This document shows, one piece after another, positions 52,177-61,867 of a stretch of 64,000 bases of DNA. Where the stretch lies: assembly GCA_019059635.1 (NCBI GenBank), contig JAGVRJ010000005.1:2386296-2450295 (forward strand). Reading direction: 5' to 3'. This DNA comes from Proales similis. Taxonomy: Eukaryota > Rotifera > Eurotatoria > Ploima > Proalidae. Position numbers and translations under genes: made by a program. The notes under the pieces are model-generated. The model did no database searches. It had not been told where the DNA came from and saw nothing but the letters and a program-made list of their open reading frames with translations. Position 1 is the stretch's first letter. Every line of letters begins with the position of its first letter.

Positions 52177-53153
52177 CGAAAATCACGATCGATACAGGCT
52201 CAGCGACGACGATAATGAGCACGGAACGACATCGTACGGAATTTCCAGATCAGAAGTTGGCGTGGACCAACACCAAACTCAGAACAGTGACAGGAGACAA
52301 CATCAAGGGGCACGGCGCATTCAAAGCAGAATTTAAATACGCGGACGAATTAGTAAAAGTGCCTATAATCGTAGCCGACATCGCAGGCAACGGAGTCCTG
52401 GTAGGACTTAACATCCTACGAGTCTGCGAAACGCTTCGACGCTGGAACGAGAAGCAGATTGGCAAAGACGACCTTAACATCGTGAAACGTCGCGGACAAC
52501 CAACAAAGGAACCGACGGCTAATGAGGAAAAAGAGGCCCTCGTTGACCTGGCTAACGAAGCAGCAAGGGAAGAAGCGCTGAAAGAACTAAGCCAAGTGTT
52601 GCAAGAAAACGACGCACCAACGTTACAAGACATCACACAAACAGATCTAATCGAACACAAGTTTACACTGGAGACGGACAAACCTGCAAATCATCCGATG
52701 AGGCGGATACCATTCAACAGGAGATTGGAGACGAAACAACTCCTCGACGAAACGATCCAGTGCGGCTTAATCAGACCGTCGAAATCCGAATGGAATTCAC
52801 CACTGGTGGTAGTCCAAAAGAAGACCGGCGGAGTAAGGGTATGCGTGGACTATAGAGAGTTAAACGCAGTTACGAAAAAGGACGGTTTTATGATTCCGCG
52901 AATAGAGGACATCTTTCCTCAGCTCAACGGTGCAAAGTGGTTCTCGACGCTCGACCTAGCATCCGGATACCACCAAGTAAGGGTCAAAGAGCAGGACAAG
53001 TACAAGACGGCGTTTCGATGCGAGTTCGGCGTATACGAGTACAACGTGATGCCGTTCGGGCTATGCAATGCGCCGGCTACATTTCAACGACTCATGGAGA
53101 CAGTCCTCAGAGACCTGATCGGCAAATGCTGCTTTGTATACATCGACGACATT
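52174..53153 (+). pseudogene. pol: Gypsy pol part 1: protease and first part of reverse transcriptase
   Basis: Continues from the slippery site in the -1 frame. Aspartic protease: active-site DTGSATT near 52192, then GNGVLVGLNIL. Reverse transcriptase: HPMRRIPFNRRLETKQ, then SPLVVVQKKTGGVRVCVDYR, STLDLASGYHQVRVKEQDKY, MPFGLCNAPATFQRLMETVL and the catalytic YIDD at 53139-53150. The reading frame is intact up to 53153, where the solo LTR is inserted two codons after the YID of the catalytic motif. It is inactive because of that insertion. Confidence 0.93.
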
Positions 53154-53503
53154 TGTCACGGAGCAAGTCCTACACAGTTAAGTCGTTCTTGTTATTTCGT
53201 AATTACCCCACCATCCGCACATTATTATTGACCACCCTCGATCATTTAATGTATTCCAGACAGAGTCAACATTGGGCCTCGCCACAGTGCTCGGCTAATG
53301 TTTTCCCTATGTCCGATTCCCCATTCTAACCATTGTCGCTATTCATTCTATTCTATAATTAAAATCATTGCTAATGTTTTAAATTTATTTGGTGGAATAC
53401 TTTATATAGAGTCCCGCTTCGGCGAAGGACTCGAGTTCTACAATTCTTAGTTAAATCGAAAAGAAAATTATAAAATCCTACACCGACTTTCTCTCGGCTA
53501 ACA
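53154..53503 (+). mobile_element. Solo LTR (350 bases) inserted in the gypsy reverse transcriptase
   Basis: Begins TGTCACGG, ends GGCTAACA, and is flanked by CATT on both sides (53150-53153 and 53504-53507). Removing it with one CATT restores DDI-IVF. It matches the LTR of the env-bearing element at 61475-61832 (that copy is in the opposite orientation). No internal sequence is present, so it is a solo LTR left by recombination. It inserted after the gypsy element. Confidence 0.95.
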
Positions 53504-53507
53504 CATT

Positions 53508-54461
53508 ATCGTTTTCTCAAAAGAACTAACACAGCATATCGAAGATCTAAAGCAAGTCCTGAGAGCGCTGCAGCTGGCAAACCTAAAGATAAAAAAGGAG
53601 AAGGCCAAGCTAGTAGTGAACGGTGTGGAGTTCCTCGGGCAGCTCGTACAAGGAGGCCAAGTTATGCCGCTAAAGTAAAAGGTGGCGGCAATCAAGAGAG
53701 AACCGCAAACACCAAAAGAGCTTAAGTCAGCACTCGGAATATTCAACTACTACCGGCGATTCATTCCGAGATACGGCGAACTGTCACAAAGTGTATACAC
53801 ACTAGCCAGCAAAACAAAGAAGGAGTTCAAGTGGACGGAGGAGCTGCGGGGAGACTTTGCGGCGCTGAGGGAGGCCCTCTGTAGAACGACGGCAGACGGA
53901 GGAGCCCTAAGCTTGCCAGACTTCAGTAGGCGGTTCGTACTGGAATGCGACGCCAGCGAAAAGGCCCTGGGAGCAGCGCTAGGCCAATGGACTGACAACG
54001 GGATAGAGTCAATCGCGTTCTGGAGTAAATCTCTAAACCAAACGGAGCAACGATACGCCATAAATGAAAAGGAGGTGATGGCGATAGTACTGGCAACGGA
54101 GAATTTCAGATGGTACCTAATGGGGAAACAATTCAACCTCATCACGGACCACAAGCCAATTGTCTGGCTATGGAAGCTCAGGAGCCCATCAGCGAAACTT
54201 TTCAGGTGGATAATGAGGCTTCAACAATATGATTTCGTCCTGAAATACAAAGAAGGCGCGGACAATTCAGCGGCGGACGCCTAAACAAGGTGGTTCGACC
54301 AAGCGCCGACGGAACCACAGGACAAGCCAGAACCGAATGACGAAGAGCACGGCGTATACATAATAAACGAGATAAGGTTCGGAGTACCGGAGAACGAGGT
54401 GTTCGACGCGGACACGAAACGACGAAAAGCAAAAACCCAGGTTGCCCGAAGAATCAAGCAA
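53508..54461 (+). pseudogene. pol: Gypsy pol part 2: end of reverse transcriptase and RNase H
   Basis: Resumes IVFSKELTQHIEDLKQVL in the same frame as before the solo LTR, then GVEFLGQLVQGG and the connection domain (FNYYRRFIPRYGELSQSV). RNase H: FVLECDASEKALGAALGQW, SLNQTEQRYAINEKEVMAIV and ITDHKPIVWLWK, with the catalytic D-E-D pattern readable. Two stops interrupt it: TAA at 53676-53678 and TAA at 54282-54284. The second replaces the residue expected after NSAADA in this family. The frame ends at TGA near 54459. Confidence 0.9.
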
Positions 54462-55510
54462 TGACCTCAAGGCATACTGGAATCAGTATGACAAAATGGT
54501 GGTCATAAACTCGATGCTATACAGGCAGACTACAATAGACGGCAAGGAATGTATCCAAATCGTAGTCCCGACGGAACGACGAATGGCCATCGCCAAATAC
54601 TGCCACGAGTCAAGGGCCGGCGGACACCTGGGATACGAAAAGTCAATCAGATTAATACGCGAGAGGTTTTATTGGCCAGGATCCGACAGCGACCTCAAGC
54701 AACTAATGAGGAGCTGCGCAACATGCCACGCCGTGAAAGCACCACAAGCCTATGACCGACCGGAGCTCCAGCCAATAACAACCTATAGGCCACTGGAGCT
54801 GGTCACGGCAGAACCTGTGCGAGCTATTCGACGTGAGCAAGTGCCGAACAACACCCTTCCACCCGCAAACGGATGGTCAGTCCGAGCGGATGATCAGGAC
54901 GACGAAGGAGATACTACGATGCCTAGAACAAGAGCAGCGAGGCGAGTGGGACGAGAGTTTACCACTCATAGCGCTGGCGCTAAATACCAGCGTACACGCA
55001 ACTACGAAGACCTGCCCATACTGGGTGATGTACGGACGAGCGGCGAAGATCCCATTGGATTTAGTATTTCCAGCGACAAGTCTCCCGAGCCCAGAGCAAC
55101 CGGAAAGCTACGTGCAACGGCTACGGACAATACTTCAGAGCACGTTCGAAACCGTGGAAAAGACGGGAGCGGCGAGAGTCGAACGAATGAAGCTCAACCA
55201 CGACAGAAGGGCGAGGCCAATCACTTTCAAAATCGGCGAACAAGTATACTTGAAAAACACAACGAGGAAAGGTCTCGAACCGAACTTCATAGGACCATGG
55301 ACAATAGAAAGAGTGTTCAACAACAACACTTACGAGATACGGCGGAACCACGACGAGACGTCGAAGAGAGGACGCGGAAGACCGCGATCCAATAAAAGGA
55401 TTGTGAACAGACAACTCCTGAAGCGAGCAGAGGTGGCACACGCGGGCAGAACACAGGAGAGCGGGGAGGACAGCGAACCCGAGCCTCCGCCCGACCAAGG
55501 GCCCCAATGA
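54442..55510 (+). pseudogene. pol: Gypsy integrase with catalytic core deleted
   Basis: The zinc-binding HHCC region is intact (YCHESRAGGHLGYEKSIRLI, RFYWPGSDSDLKQLM, SCATC). The sequence then jumps from PLELVT (about 54800) to LCELFDVSKC and RTTPFHPQTDGQSER. About 85-90 residues carrying the first two catalytic aspartates are missing, and the frame changes at the junction near 54815. The catalytic glutamate region and the C-terminal part (KIGEQVYLKNTTR; FIGPWTIERVFNNNTYEI) remain in the second frame to the stop at 55508-55510. A frame change also separates it from RNase H. Confidence 0.9.
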
Positions 55511-56190
55511 AAACTGAAGCACCGAAAACCGGATCGAGCTATTAGGTGGGGCGCTCGACCGGACTTGGAAGCCCCACCCGCGCACAAAGAAAAAAAAAAA
55601 AGAGAGAAAAAATTAAAGATCCAGTTTATTTATCGTCACGCCGTTAGTGAAAGTAACGCCAGCCACGGACCAAGCCCTCCTCGACCAGGACGTCGTGGAC
55701 CTGTGGCAACTGCGAAGCGGGGACGGCGAAACCGGCGCCCACTTCAACAGAAGCCGCAACCCGGACCTCGAGTGGGTACTCGACTCCGCCAAGCTGAAGC
55801 GGCTCGGACCCGGCGTGATACCGGAGCCAAGCGTTGGCGGAAAGTCGGTAGAAACCCACATAGGCCCGGAACCGACCCGCATCCGAGACGAGGCGGACCT
55901 CGCGCAAAGGACCGAGGCCGAAGCGGTCGGCCAATCCGGCGAGCCAACGCAACAGGGCGCGGCGGAGGGCTGCAGCCCCTGTAGCAGCTCACCCAAAGTG
56001 ATACCGGCCCCGGATCTGGTGGGTGGAGCACGGCTGGCCGAAGGAGACCGGGCACGGCGGGGATGGCCCGTGCTGCGGGCCCGCGAGGAGCGAAGTTCCC
56101 GCAGCCGGTCGACCACAGTCGAAAACTTGCTTAGCTTCATTTTCTTAAAAGGCAAGCGACCACGCGGCGAGAGAAGTGAATTTTTTTCCC
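55511..56190 (+). other. GC-rich 3' region of the gypsy element
   Basis: Between integrase stop and polypurine tract. GC is very high and stops are rare in all frames, so long ORFs on both strands (for example 55647-56240 plus, 55613-56155 minus) are expected by composition. A minus-strand ORF 55644-55952 is the only one with a diverged counterpart elsewhere (46640 relic). No env-like features (signal peptide, membrane anchor) are readable on the plus strand. Confidence 0.6.
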
Positions 56191-56206
56191 GGAGGGGCGG
56201 GAAGGA
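56191..56206 (+). other. Polypurine tract of the gypsy element
   Basis: GGAGGGGCGGGAAGGA directly abuts the 3' LTR start at 56207, the position where plus-strand DNA synthesis is primed in LTR elements. Confidence 0.85.
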
Positions 56207-56405
56207 TGTAACCGACTCAGCGTTGCATTCGCAACTTTGAGTTGGTTCCGCCCTCCCGTCCCCCTGTCTTATTTAATCCGCCGCTTGCTTACGCAATCGA
56301 TGGTTAGTCAGAGAAGTTGTTTAAAAATAAAACACAACAAGCTTATCCACCACGTTTATTTGGGATAGGCTTAGAACAGTTGGGACAACCAGCCAATCTG
56401 TTATA
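56207..56405 (+). repeat. 3' LTR of the gypsy element
   Basis: 199 bases, same ends as the 5' LTR; followed by ATCA (56406-56409), the right copy of the target duplication. Confidence 0.9.
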
Positions 56406-56409
56406 ATCA

Positions 56410-57049
56410 GTTTTATTTTTGAATAATGACACTCCTGTTTCCTTTTACTATGTCCATTGATATGTTACGAGCCTAAAGCTAAACCGTGGGTAAACCCTTA
56501 GGTATGTGCATTTGAGCAAACGCACGGAACGAGCGTGCGTTTACGTGCGTGTATAAAACCACTCCCACGTGTAACTTTATCTGCACTGTATGAAAGTTAG
56601 GAAGACGCATGGAAGCTGTCAAGTCCTTGTTTGGGCAATTAAAGGTGGGGAAGCAATTGCTCACCCTGGAGGCTCCATTTGCACCAGGCACACAGCCTGG
56701 TGAAATCCTTTCGCCTTTGCTGATGGCCCCACTATCAAAGCCAACTCAGTGTAGTTGCACGTGGGAGGGGTCTGTGGAGAGCGGCGGAGTGATTACTTCG
56801 GGCTGGGGAGAAGACATATACAGATAGACATAGACAGATTTTTGAGGCTTAAAGTTAATTGAATTTGCCATCTGACTGAAAGTTTCGATAATTGATACGG
56901 TTTGATAAAATTGTCAATAAATTGCACATAATCAAAAGGCTCTTGGTTTTCCTGAGTTTTTTGTGTATTATAAGTTTACGACACTTTCGCTTAATTAGGT
57001 CAATCAAGTTTAAACCGATTTTTTGTCTGGTCTTCAGAATTCGATAGAT
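56410..57049. other. Spacer, no gene recognised
   Basis: A plus-strand ORF at 56609-56827 and a minus-strand ORF at 56479-56691 overlap each other and show no family resemblance. It lies between the gypsy element and a Tc1 remnant, and is probably decayed repeat. Confidence 0.35.
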
Positions 57050-57099
57050 CCAACGCTTTTCATCAAAATTGCCGAAAACGTCTCTTTCTATAAATAGCC

Positions 57100-57660
57100 A
57101 CCAAAGCGCTCTATTGAAACCTCCCCGCATGCTGATGCCAAGAGTACAAGGCGGAGGCGGGTCTGTCGGAGTCTAGGGCTGCTTCACCAATCAGGATGTA
57201 GGCAAGCTTCACTTGTTTGATGGCCGCCTTAAACAATACGGCTACAAGGAGATGCTTGAGACCTCTCTTTTGCAAACAATCCTTTTATTGCTTTGAGGAC
57301 AGGTCTCCGATTTTTCAACAGGACGGAGCCCCATGCCACACCGCACTGAGCATAAGAGCTTGGTTCGAAGAAAAAGGCATCGAGAAAATGCCTTGGCCAC
57401 CAAGATCAACAGATCTGAACCCAATCGGGAATATCTGGTCTTGTTAGATCGCCAGGTAAAGAAAGAAAATGTAACCTGCGATTTGAGCTCAAACAGGCGA
57501 TCGAGAAGTGCTGGATGAGTATTCCGAATTCAATATGCCAGAATCTTGTTAATTCCATGCCTCGAAGTTGTTATTTGGTCGTTAAAAGAAAAGGCGGGCA
57601 GTGTGGTTACTTAGAAACGGTGATGTCTTAAACTTTTGATTCATTTTTTTGTTGACTTTT
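57100..57660 (+). pseudogene. Tc1-like transposase remnant (second half)
   Basis: Readable in order: GGGGSVGV-stop-GCFT near 57150, FDGRLKQYGYKEMLETSL, then SPIFQQDGAPCHTALSIRAW with the second catalytic aspartate, then WPPRSTDLNPIGNIW with the region of the third acidic residue, and IPNSICQNLVNSMPR with a terminal segment near 57590. This is the Tc1 order. One stop and at least two frame changes inactivate it. The N-terminal DNA-binding part is not recognisable. Confidence 0.85.
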
Positions 57661-57734
57661 GCTCTGTCTTTACAATAAATTCAATTTAAAATGGAAAAAA
57701 TTTTAAAACATGAATTTTTTTCATCAGATACTTA

Positions 57735-57835
57735 TTCTTGAGTAAGTCGGTAATGAAACCCAAAAATCCGAATCGCGATCGGTCGATCAAAGGCGGAGTT
57801 ACAGCCAACCAAAGTCGAGTTAGTCTCATTATGAA
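57735..57835 (-). repeat. Tc1-like terminal repeat fragment
   Basis: Reverse-complement relative of 45930-46060, located just behind the Tc1 transposase remnant, so probably the end of that transposon. Confidence 0.5.
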
Positions 57836-57862
57836 GGGGGCGTCTCTTATTAATGGGACAGA

Positions 57863-57992
57863 GTGTATAGCTCGTATTCGGTTCGGCCAACGGTCAGAGT
57901 AGTTAAGAGTAAAAAGATATAAAACCCCTACCCAACCCATTGCCCACTAAATCAGGTAACGATTAAGGAGACAGCCAAGTGAAGTTGTAACA
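57863..57992 (+). mobile_element. Partial 5' LTR of a gypsy-like element, second family
   Basis: Shares GCTCG.TTCGGTTCGGCC, AAACCCC.ACCC, CCCA.TT.TTGCCCACTAAATC and AGACAGCCAAGTGA.G with the LTR at 49622-49868. Ends TGTAACA, followed by TGGTGCCGAAACTCGGGA, a primer-binding-site-like sequence at 57994. Confidence 0.7.
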
Positions 57993-57993
57993 T

Positions 57994-58011
57994 TGGTGCC
58001 GAAACTCGGGA
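57994..58011 (+). other. Primer-binding site of the second gypsy family
   Basis: TGGTGCCGAAACTCGGGA one base after the LTR end; TGG plus GC-rich stretch is typical of a tRNA-primed retroelement. The tRNA is not assigned. Confidence 0.65.
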
Positions 58012-58124
58012 CTTGTGCTATTGAAATCGTACAGTTCATTAAAAGAAAGAAGCAAACCTTGTTGACTTGGACGAAGTTGCTCAGCATGCTCGGTCACAGA
58101 CTGTAACGACCCAAGGAGAGTCCC

Positions 58125-58930
58125 ATGCCTTCACAAGTTTATAGGGAGCACACCACCTTGACGGTCGACTGGAGGGTTTGTTCTGTGGAACGGAGGTACC
58201 TATATTTGCTTGTACTCATCCTTGGAATAATAGCGTGTACGGCTGCAGCGATTACGTATGCGGCTCGGATCGGCCGTCGCATACGTTCAGACTCCGAAGA
58301 AGGGACTAGGTTTAGGGTTAAGGGACGATCGTTAAACAAACGAATGTAAAAATTAGAAATTGGAAAATTGCAATTCAGCCACCGAAAGTGTACACCGAAG
58401 GAAAAGACTTCGAGAAATGCCTCGAGCGTTTCGAAAGGTACTTCTCCTTAATTTCTGAAGCCATTGGATGAAAGAAAGTAAAGATTATGCTCAATCAGAT
58501 CAGCATCGATTTTGTAGATCGTGTAGTCAGTGAGAAGCAAACCAATGATGATCTGAACAATTATGAGTGGCTTAGAGAAACAATAAACCGATTGTTCGGC
58601 CGAGGATTCAACGCAACGTTGCACGCTATCGTAATGATGAGCGAAAGACAGCAGCCAAACGATAAGTCGATAACTAGCTTCGCCAATTCGCTTAAAGCGA
58701 TAAGTGAGCGTTTAACGAAGGGTGTCTCTAAGGACCAAGCAGATACCGCTATGAAGAAAGCCTGATTCGTAAAATCAAGGTACGGTAGATTAAGGAACAT
58801 ATAACGTTGAAGGTTCTTAAGAAATTCAAGGATTCGGTCGAATTAGCGGTATAGTGAGAGACAGAACCCGCGAAAACACGCGAGAGGATACGTGAGACCT
58901 AATTACCAAGCAGGCGGAAAAAACCCGCTT
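58125..58930 (+). pseudogene. Gypsy-like gag fragment
   Basis: An ORF at 58125-58349 contains one hydrophobic helix (YLLVLILGIIACTAAAITYA) and a basic tail. In other frames the capsid-like part follows: PPKVYTEGKDFEKCLERFER, then ISEAIG-stop, then MLNQISIDFVDRVVSEKQT and NRLFGRGFNATLHAIVMM to a stop at about 58765. The pattern GKDFE...ER(F) is that of gypsy-type gag capsids. Stops and frame changes make it a pseudogene, and no pol follows. The hydrophobic N-terminal segment recalls that of the gag at 51163. Confidence 0.7.
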
Positions 58931-60557
58931 AAGTGGCTTGAATATGGCAGACATAATCAAGTTTTTGGTCAAAATGGTCAAATTGTCAATGCTAGTTTTC
59001 AATTATCAAATTTAATGACTTATTAATAATAAAAATTTACCGATTATTTTGTGAAATGCAACTATTGTGGAAGAAATCAAATTAGGTTTTATCTAAAAAG
59101 TTCGGAATACTGATGGGATAATTTTCGTGGAACTTAATTCTAATACAATGAACACAAAGTTGTGTTTGTTTTGCATTTTCTTTTGGTACAAGTAAAGTGA
59201 TTCCTCTATTTAACGAAGAACAGGTGTGTAAGTGCATAAGGGCGAACGAATTTGAAATTAAATAAAAATACTTGATTTCTTGATAATTTTCCTTAAAAGG
59301 CAAAAATAAAAATAAAAAATGATTCTGAAAACTTTAAGTTTACCTACCATTGCAAGGAGAAGCCAGACCGAAGAAAGTCTTTAATTGTTGAGGACGCCTT
59401 CCAACTGACGTACTTCCAACAGATCAAAGTTTGGGTTGAAGAGCGGCTTGAAAAGTTGGAAAAAAGTAGAAATAAAATTTCTTACTGCATTAATGTCTAA
59501 AATAATAAGAAAAACATCAAGTAAAAAATCGAAAAGAAAATTTAAGAATGCAACATGGATAAAAAGAATAAATTTCAGGTAGCTTTGTTTCAACTTACTA
59601 ATTTTTATTTACCAAGCGAACTATACGCTGCTCACTCGAGGGTGTATGAAAGCACAGCACGCCTAGAAAAACTGGTTTCATAAGCTAGTTGAAACTAAAA
59701 AACACGTCTGCGTTTTTAAGAATGTTTTATTTGAAATTGAGGTTGATGAGGAAGATCATTGTATTGATCCCGAAATCATTCAAGTTTGTTTTTTTTTATA
59801 AGACGGTGTTTTTCTTATCATTGTCACAAAGCCATCTGAGAATTAGACAAAATTCGTACGCGGCAAGACAAATTGGCTTCTCTTGCAGTGGAGCTTAAGT
59901 CTCGACATATTCAGATTGTAAGTTTTATTTTCTTATTTGATCAATTGCTTTCTGAGTCTTTTTTCTTATTTATGTATGTCACCGCTGCTTTCGATATTTT
60001 AAGAGTGCTCACGGCTTTAAAGTTTACAAGGGTTATAAAAAGAAACGTTTGACAATATCTGCTCCTAATCTAGCTATCGCGGTTAATTCAAGTGCATTTC
60101 TTTTTGATTTGCGAATTCTTTCGATGGAAGGGAGGCTCTGAATTTTATGTTTTTATCATCAGTGGGCCCATGAAAAATTGTTTTTATTTTTATTTTTATA
60201 TTTAATTTCCACCCCTTTTTAATTCTCTGTGTGGAAAGATTTATGCTTCTAGGCCAAGTCTTGGGCTTAAATATGACCTTGTTTTTACACAAGTTATGAT
60301 GAGATGGAGTGGAATAATGGTGACGTTCTTTAAACCGACTCCTGACGTTCTTTAAGTTTTATAAAAAAATAATCGATTTCTTTTTTTCATTGGAAAAGAC
60401 ACATATATGATTGAGCTCCCTAAGAATAATAACAAGTTTTTTATAAAACTCACTCTTTTTTCCATTTCGATTTTTACCTCTTCGTATGATTGCTGTCTTT
60501 AAACAATTTAGTAAGTGGAAGACGCTTTCTTAAGCCACCGATCTCATCGATGCTTTA
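58931..60557. other. Spacer, no gene recognised
   Basis: AT-rich. Small ORFs near 59082-59303 (-), 59381-59593 (-), 59689-59898 (+) and 60083-60292 (-) have no motif. Part may belong to the transposon whose integrase tail lies at 60700. Confidence 0.35.
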
Positions 60558-61170
60558 GTGGAGCCAACAGAGGAGGCACTTTATAAGCTTATTGGTAAGA
60601 CGCCATTGGAGGCTGAGGAATCCAAAGAGTCAGAGATTGTGGAGGATAAGCCGATAGTGGAGTCTATTCATCTTAAGCGACCAAGAATGCGACTTGTCTC
60701 CGACGAGTCGCTATGCCAATTACCTCGAATTAAAGCTCAATATTGATTACCCGTTCGGAGTGTCGAGACAACATGGAAAAGCAGCCCTCAAGAATGGTGA
60801 GAAGAGCTGAACGACTATTGATCAATGCCGAAGACGACGATAATGTGGTGGTTTCTATACAAAAATTTGATCGGGGACCTACTACGCCGGCCAACTTAAT
60901 CGCAGTGGTATTGGATATCAAAGATAATATGTACCAGCTTGATTGCAATCATGGAGTTCTTAAAGGCTGCTTACCGCGCACAGACTTTCGACATTTCGAA
61001 ACAGAAATTTCATTCAAGAGAATGGGTGGACTTTTCGATGTTGATCTGCCTTCGTGAAGCAGCTGGAAAGGCGTCGTGCCTAGGAGGCCAAGGCAGACTA
61101 AAGTGCAATTGTACAAAAGACTTTACTAAAAATTGCACATGTAAGAAGGCTGGTATTCTTTTTTTTCGAA
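60558..61170 (+). pseudogene. KRBA2-like integrase/transposon protein, C-terminal fragment
   Basis: The open frame 60558-60746 (acidic, KTPLEAEESKESEIVED) is followed by 60743-61057. The latter contains DNVVVSIQKFDRGPTTPANL, IAVVLDIKDNMYQLDCNHG and VLKGCLPRTDF. A new frame (61039 on) then reads LREAAGKASCLGGQGRLKCN and CTKDFTKNCTCKK. The order DNV-VP-DRGP, AVVLD...Y.L...HG.LK, LR.A....S..GGQG..KC.C is the C-terminal module of KRBA2-like transposon-derived integrases. The catalytic DDE part is not found upstream. The frame change near 61045 suggests decay. Also possible: a spliced gene with an intron I did not resolve. Confidence 0.6.
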
Positions 61171-61474
61171 GAGCTTTTTCATCTTTATTTGGCACCAAGT
61201 TTCAATCGCTTGTTAAAACGCAGGCTTTTTTTCATAGATTTCTTGACAACGATCGTAGAACGAACAAATTGGGCATTAATGCATGAAGTCTTTATTTATT
61301 AAATCTGACGGTGATGGATTTTAAGCAGATATTCAAAGCACCAAGGGTCTTTATAGCACTGAGAAGACCCAAAAAGAGAAAGTAGTTGCTAATGAGGAAG
61401 TCATGGTTGGCCCAAGTGAATCGGCCTACATAATTTCTCTCGTCAACGAATTGCAGGAACAAGTCTCAAGCAGC
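61171..61474. other. Spacer, no gene recognised
   Basis: Short AT-rich stretch between the integrase fragment and the LTR. No feature. Confidence 0.4.
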
Positions 61475-61832
61475 TGTTAGCCGAGAGAAAGTCGGTGTAG
61501 GATTTTACAATTTTATTTTCGATTTAACTAAGAATTGTAGAACTCGAGTCCTTCGCCGAAGCGGGACTCTATATAAAGTATTCCACCAAATAAATTTAAA
61601 ACATTAACAATGATTTTAATTATTTAATTATTGAATCAAATGAATGGCAACAATGGTTGGGATGGGGAATCGGACTTAGGGAAAACATTAGCCGAGCACT
61701 GTGGCGAGGCCCAATGTCGACTCTATCTGGAATACATTAAATGATCGAGGGTGGACAATAATAATGTGCGGATGGTGGGGTAATTACGAAATAACAAGAG
61801 CGACTTAGCTGTATAGGACTTGCTCCGTGACA
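61475..61832 (-). repeat. 3' LTR (358 bases) of the env-bearing element
   Basis: Read on the minus strand it starts TGTCACGGAGCAAGTCC at 61832 and ends GGCTAACA at 61475. It aligns end to end with the solo LTR at 53154-53503. A TATATAAAG-type box (about 61571 on the other strand) and several AT-rich blocks are present. Confidence 0.9.
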
Positions 61833-61847
61833 AGTCCCCCCCTCCGA
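61833..61847 (-). other. Polypurine tract of the env-bearing element
   Basis: On the minus strand CGGAGGGGGGGACT ends immediately before the LTR start at 61832, the usual position of a polypurine tract. Confidence 0.8.
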
Positions 61848-61867
61848 CTGAGGATCGTCCACGGTCC

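Larger units (their letters stand above)
50862..56405 (+). mobile_element. Ty3/gypsy LTR retrotransposon, full length but inactivated
   Basis: Two 199-base LTRs bound the element, and ATCA flanks it on both sides (50858-50861, 56406-56409). Order: LTR, primer-binding site, gag, protease, reverse transcriptase, RNase H, integrase, a 600-base GC-rich 3' region, polypurine tract, LTR. This is the gypsy order, with no env. GC content is far above that of the host genes. Inactivating changes are a 350-base solo LTR inside reverse transcriptase, two stop codons, a frame change before integrase and a deletion of the integrase core. Five differences between the LTRs (about 2.5 percent) indicate a fairly recent insertion. 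Confidence 0.95.

Noticed and set aside
55613-56155. Long minus-strand and plus-strand ORFs in the gypsy 3' region as genes
   Set aside because: GC-rich DNA has few stops; all six frames are open over hundreds of bases, and no domain is seen.
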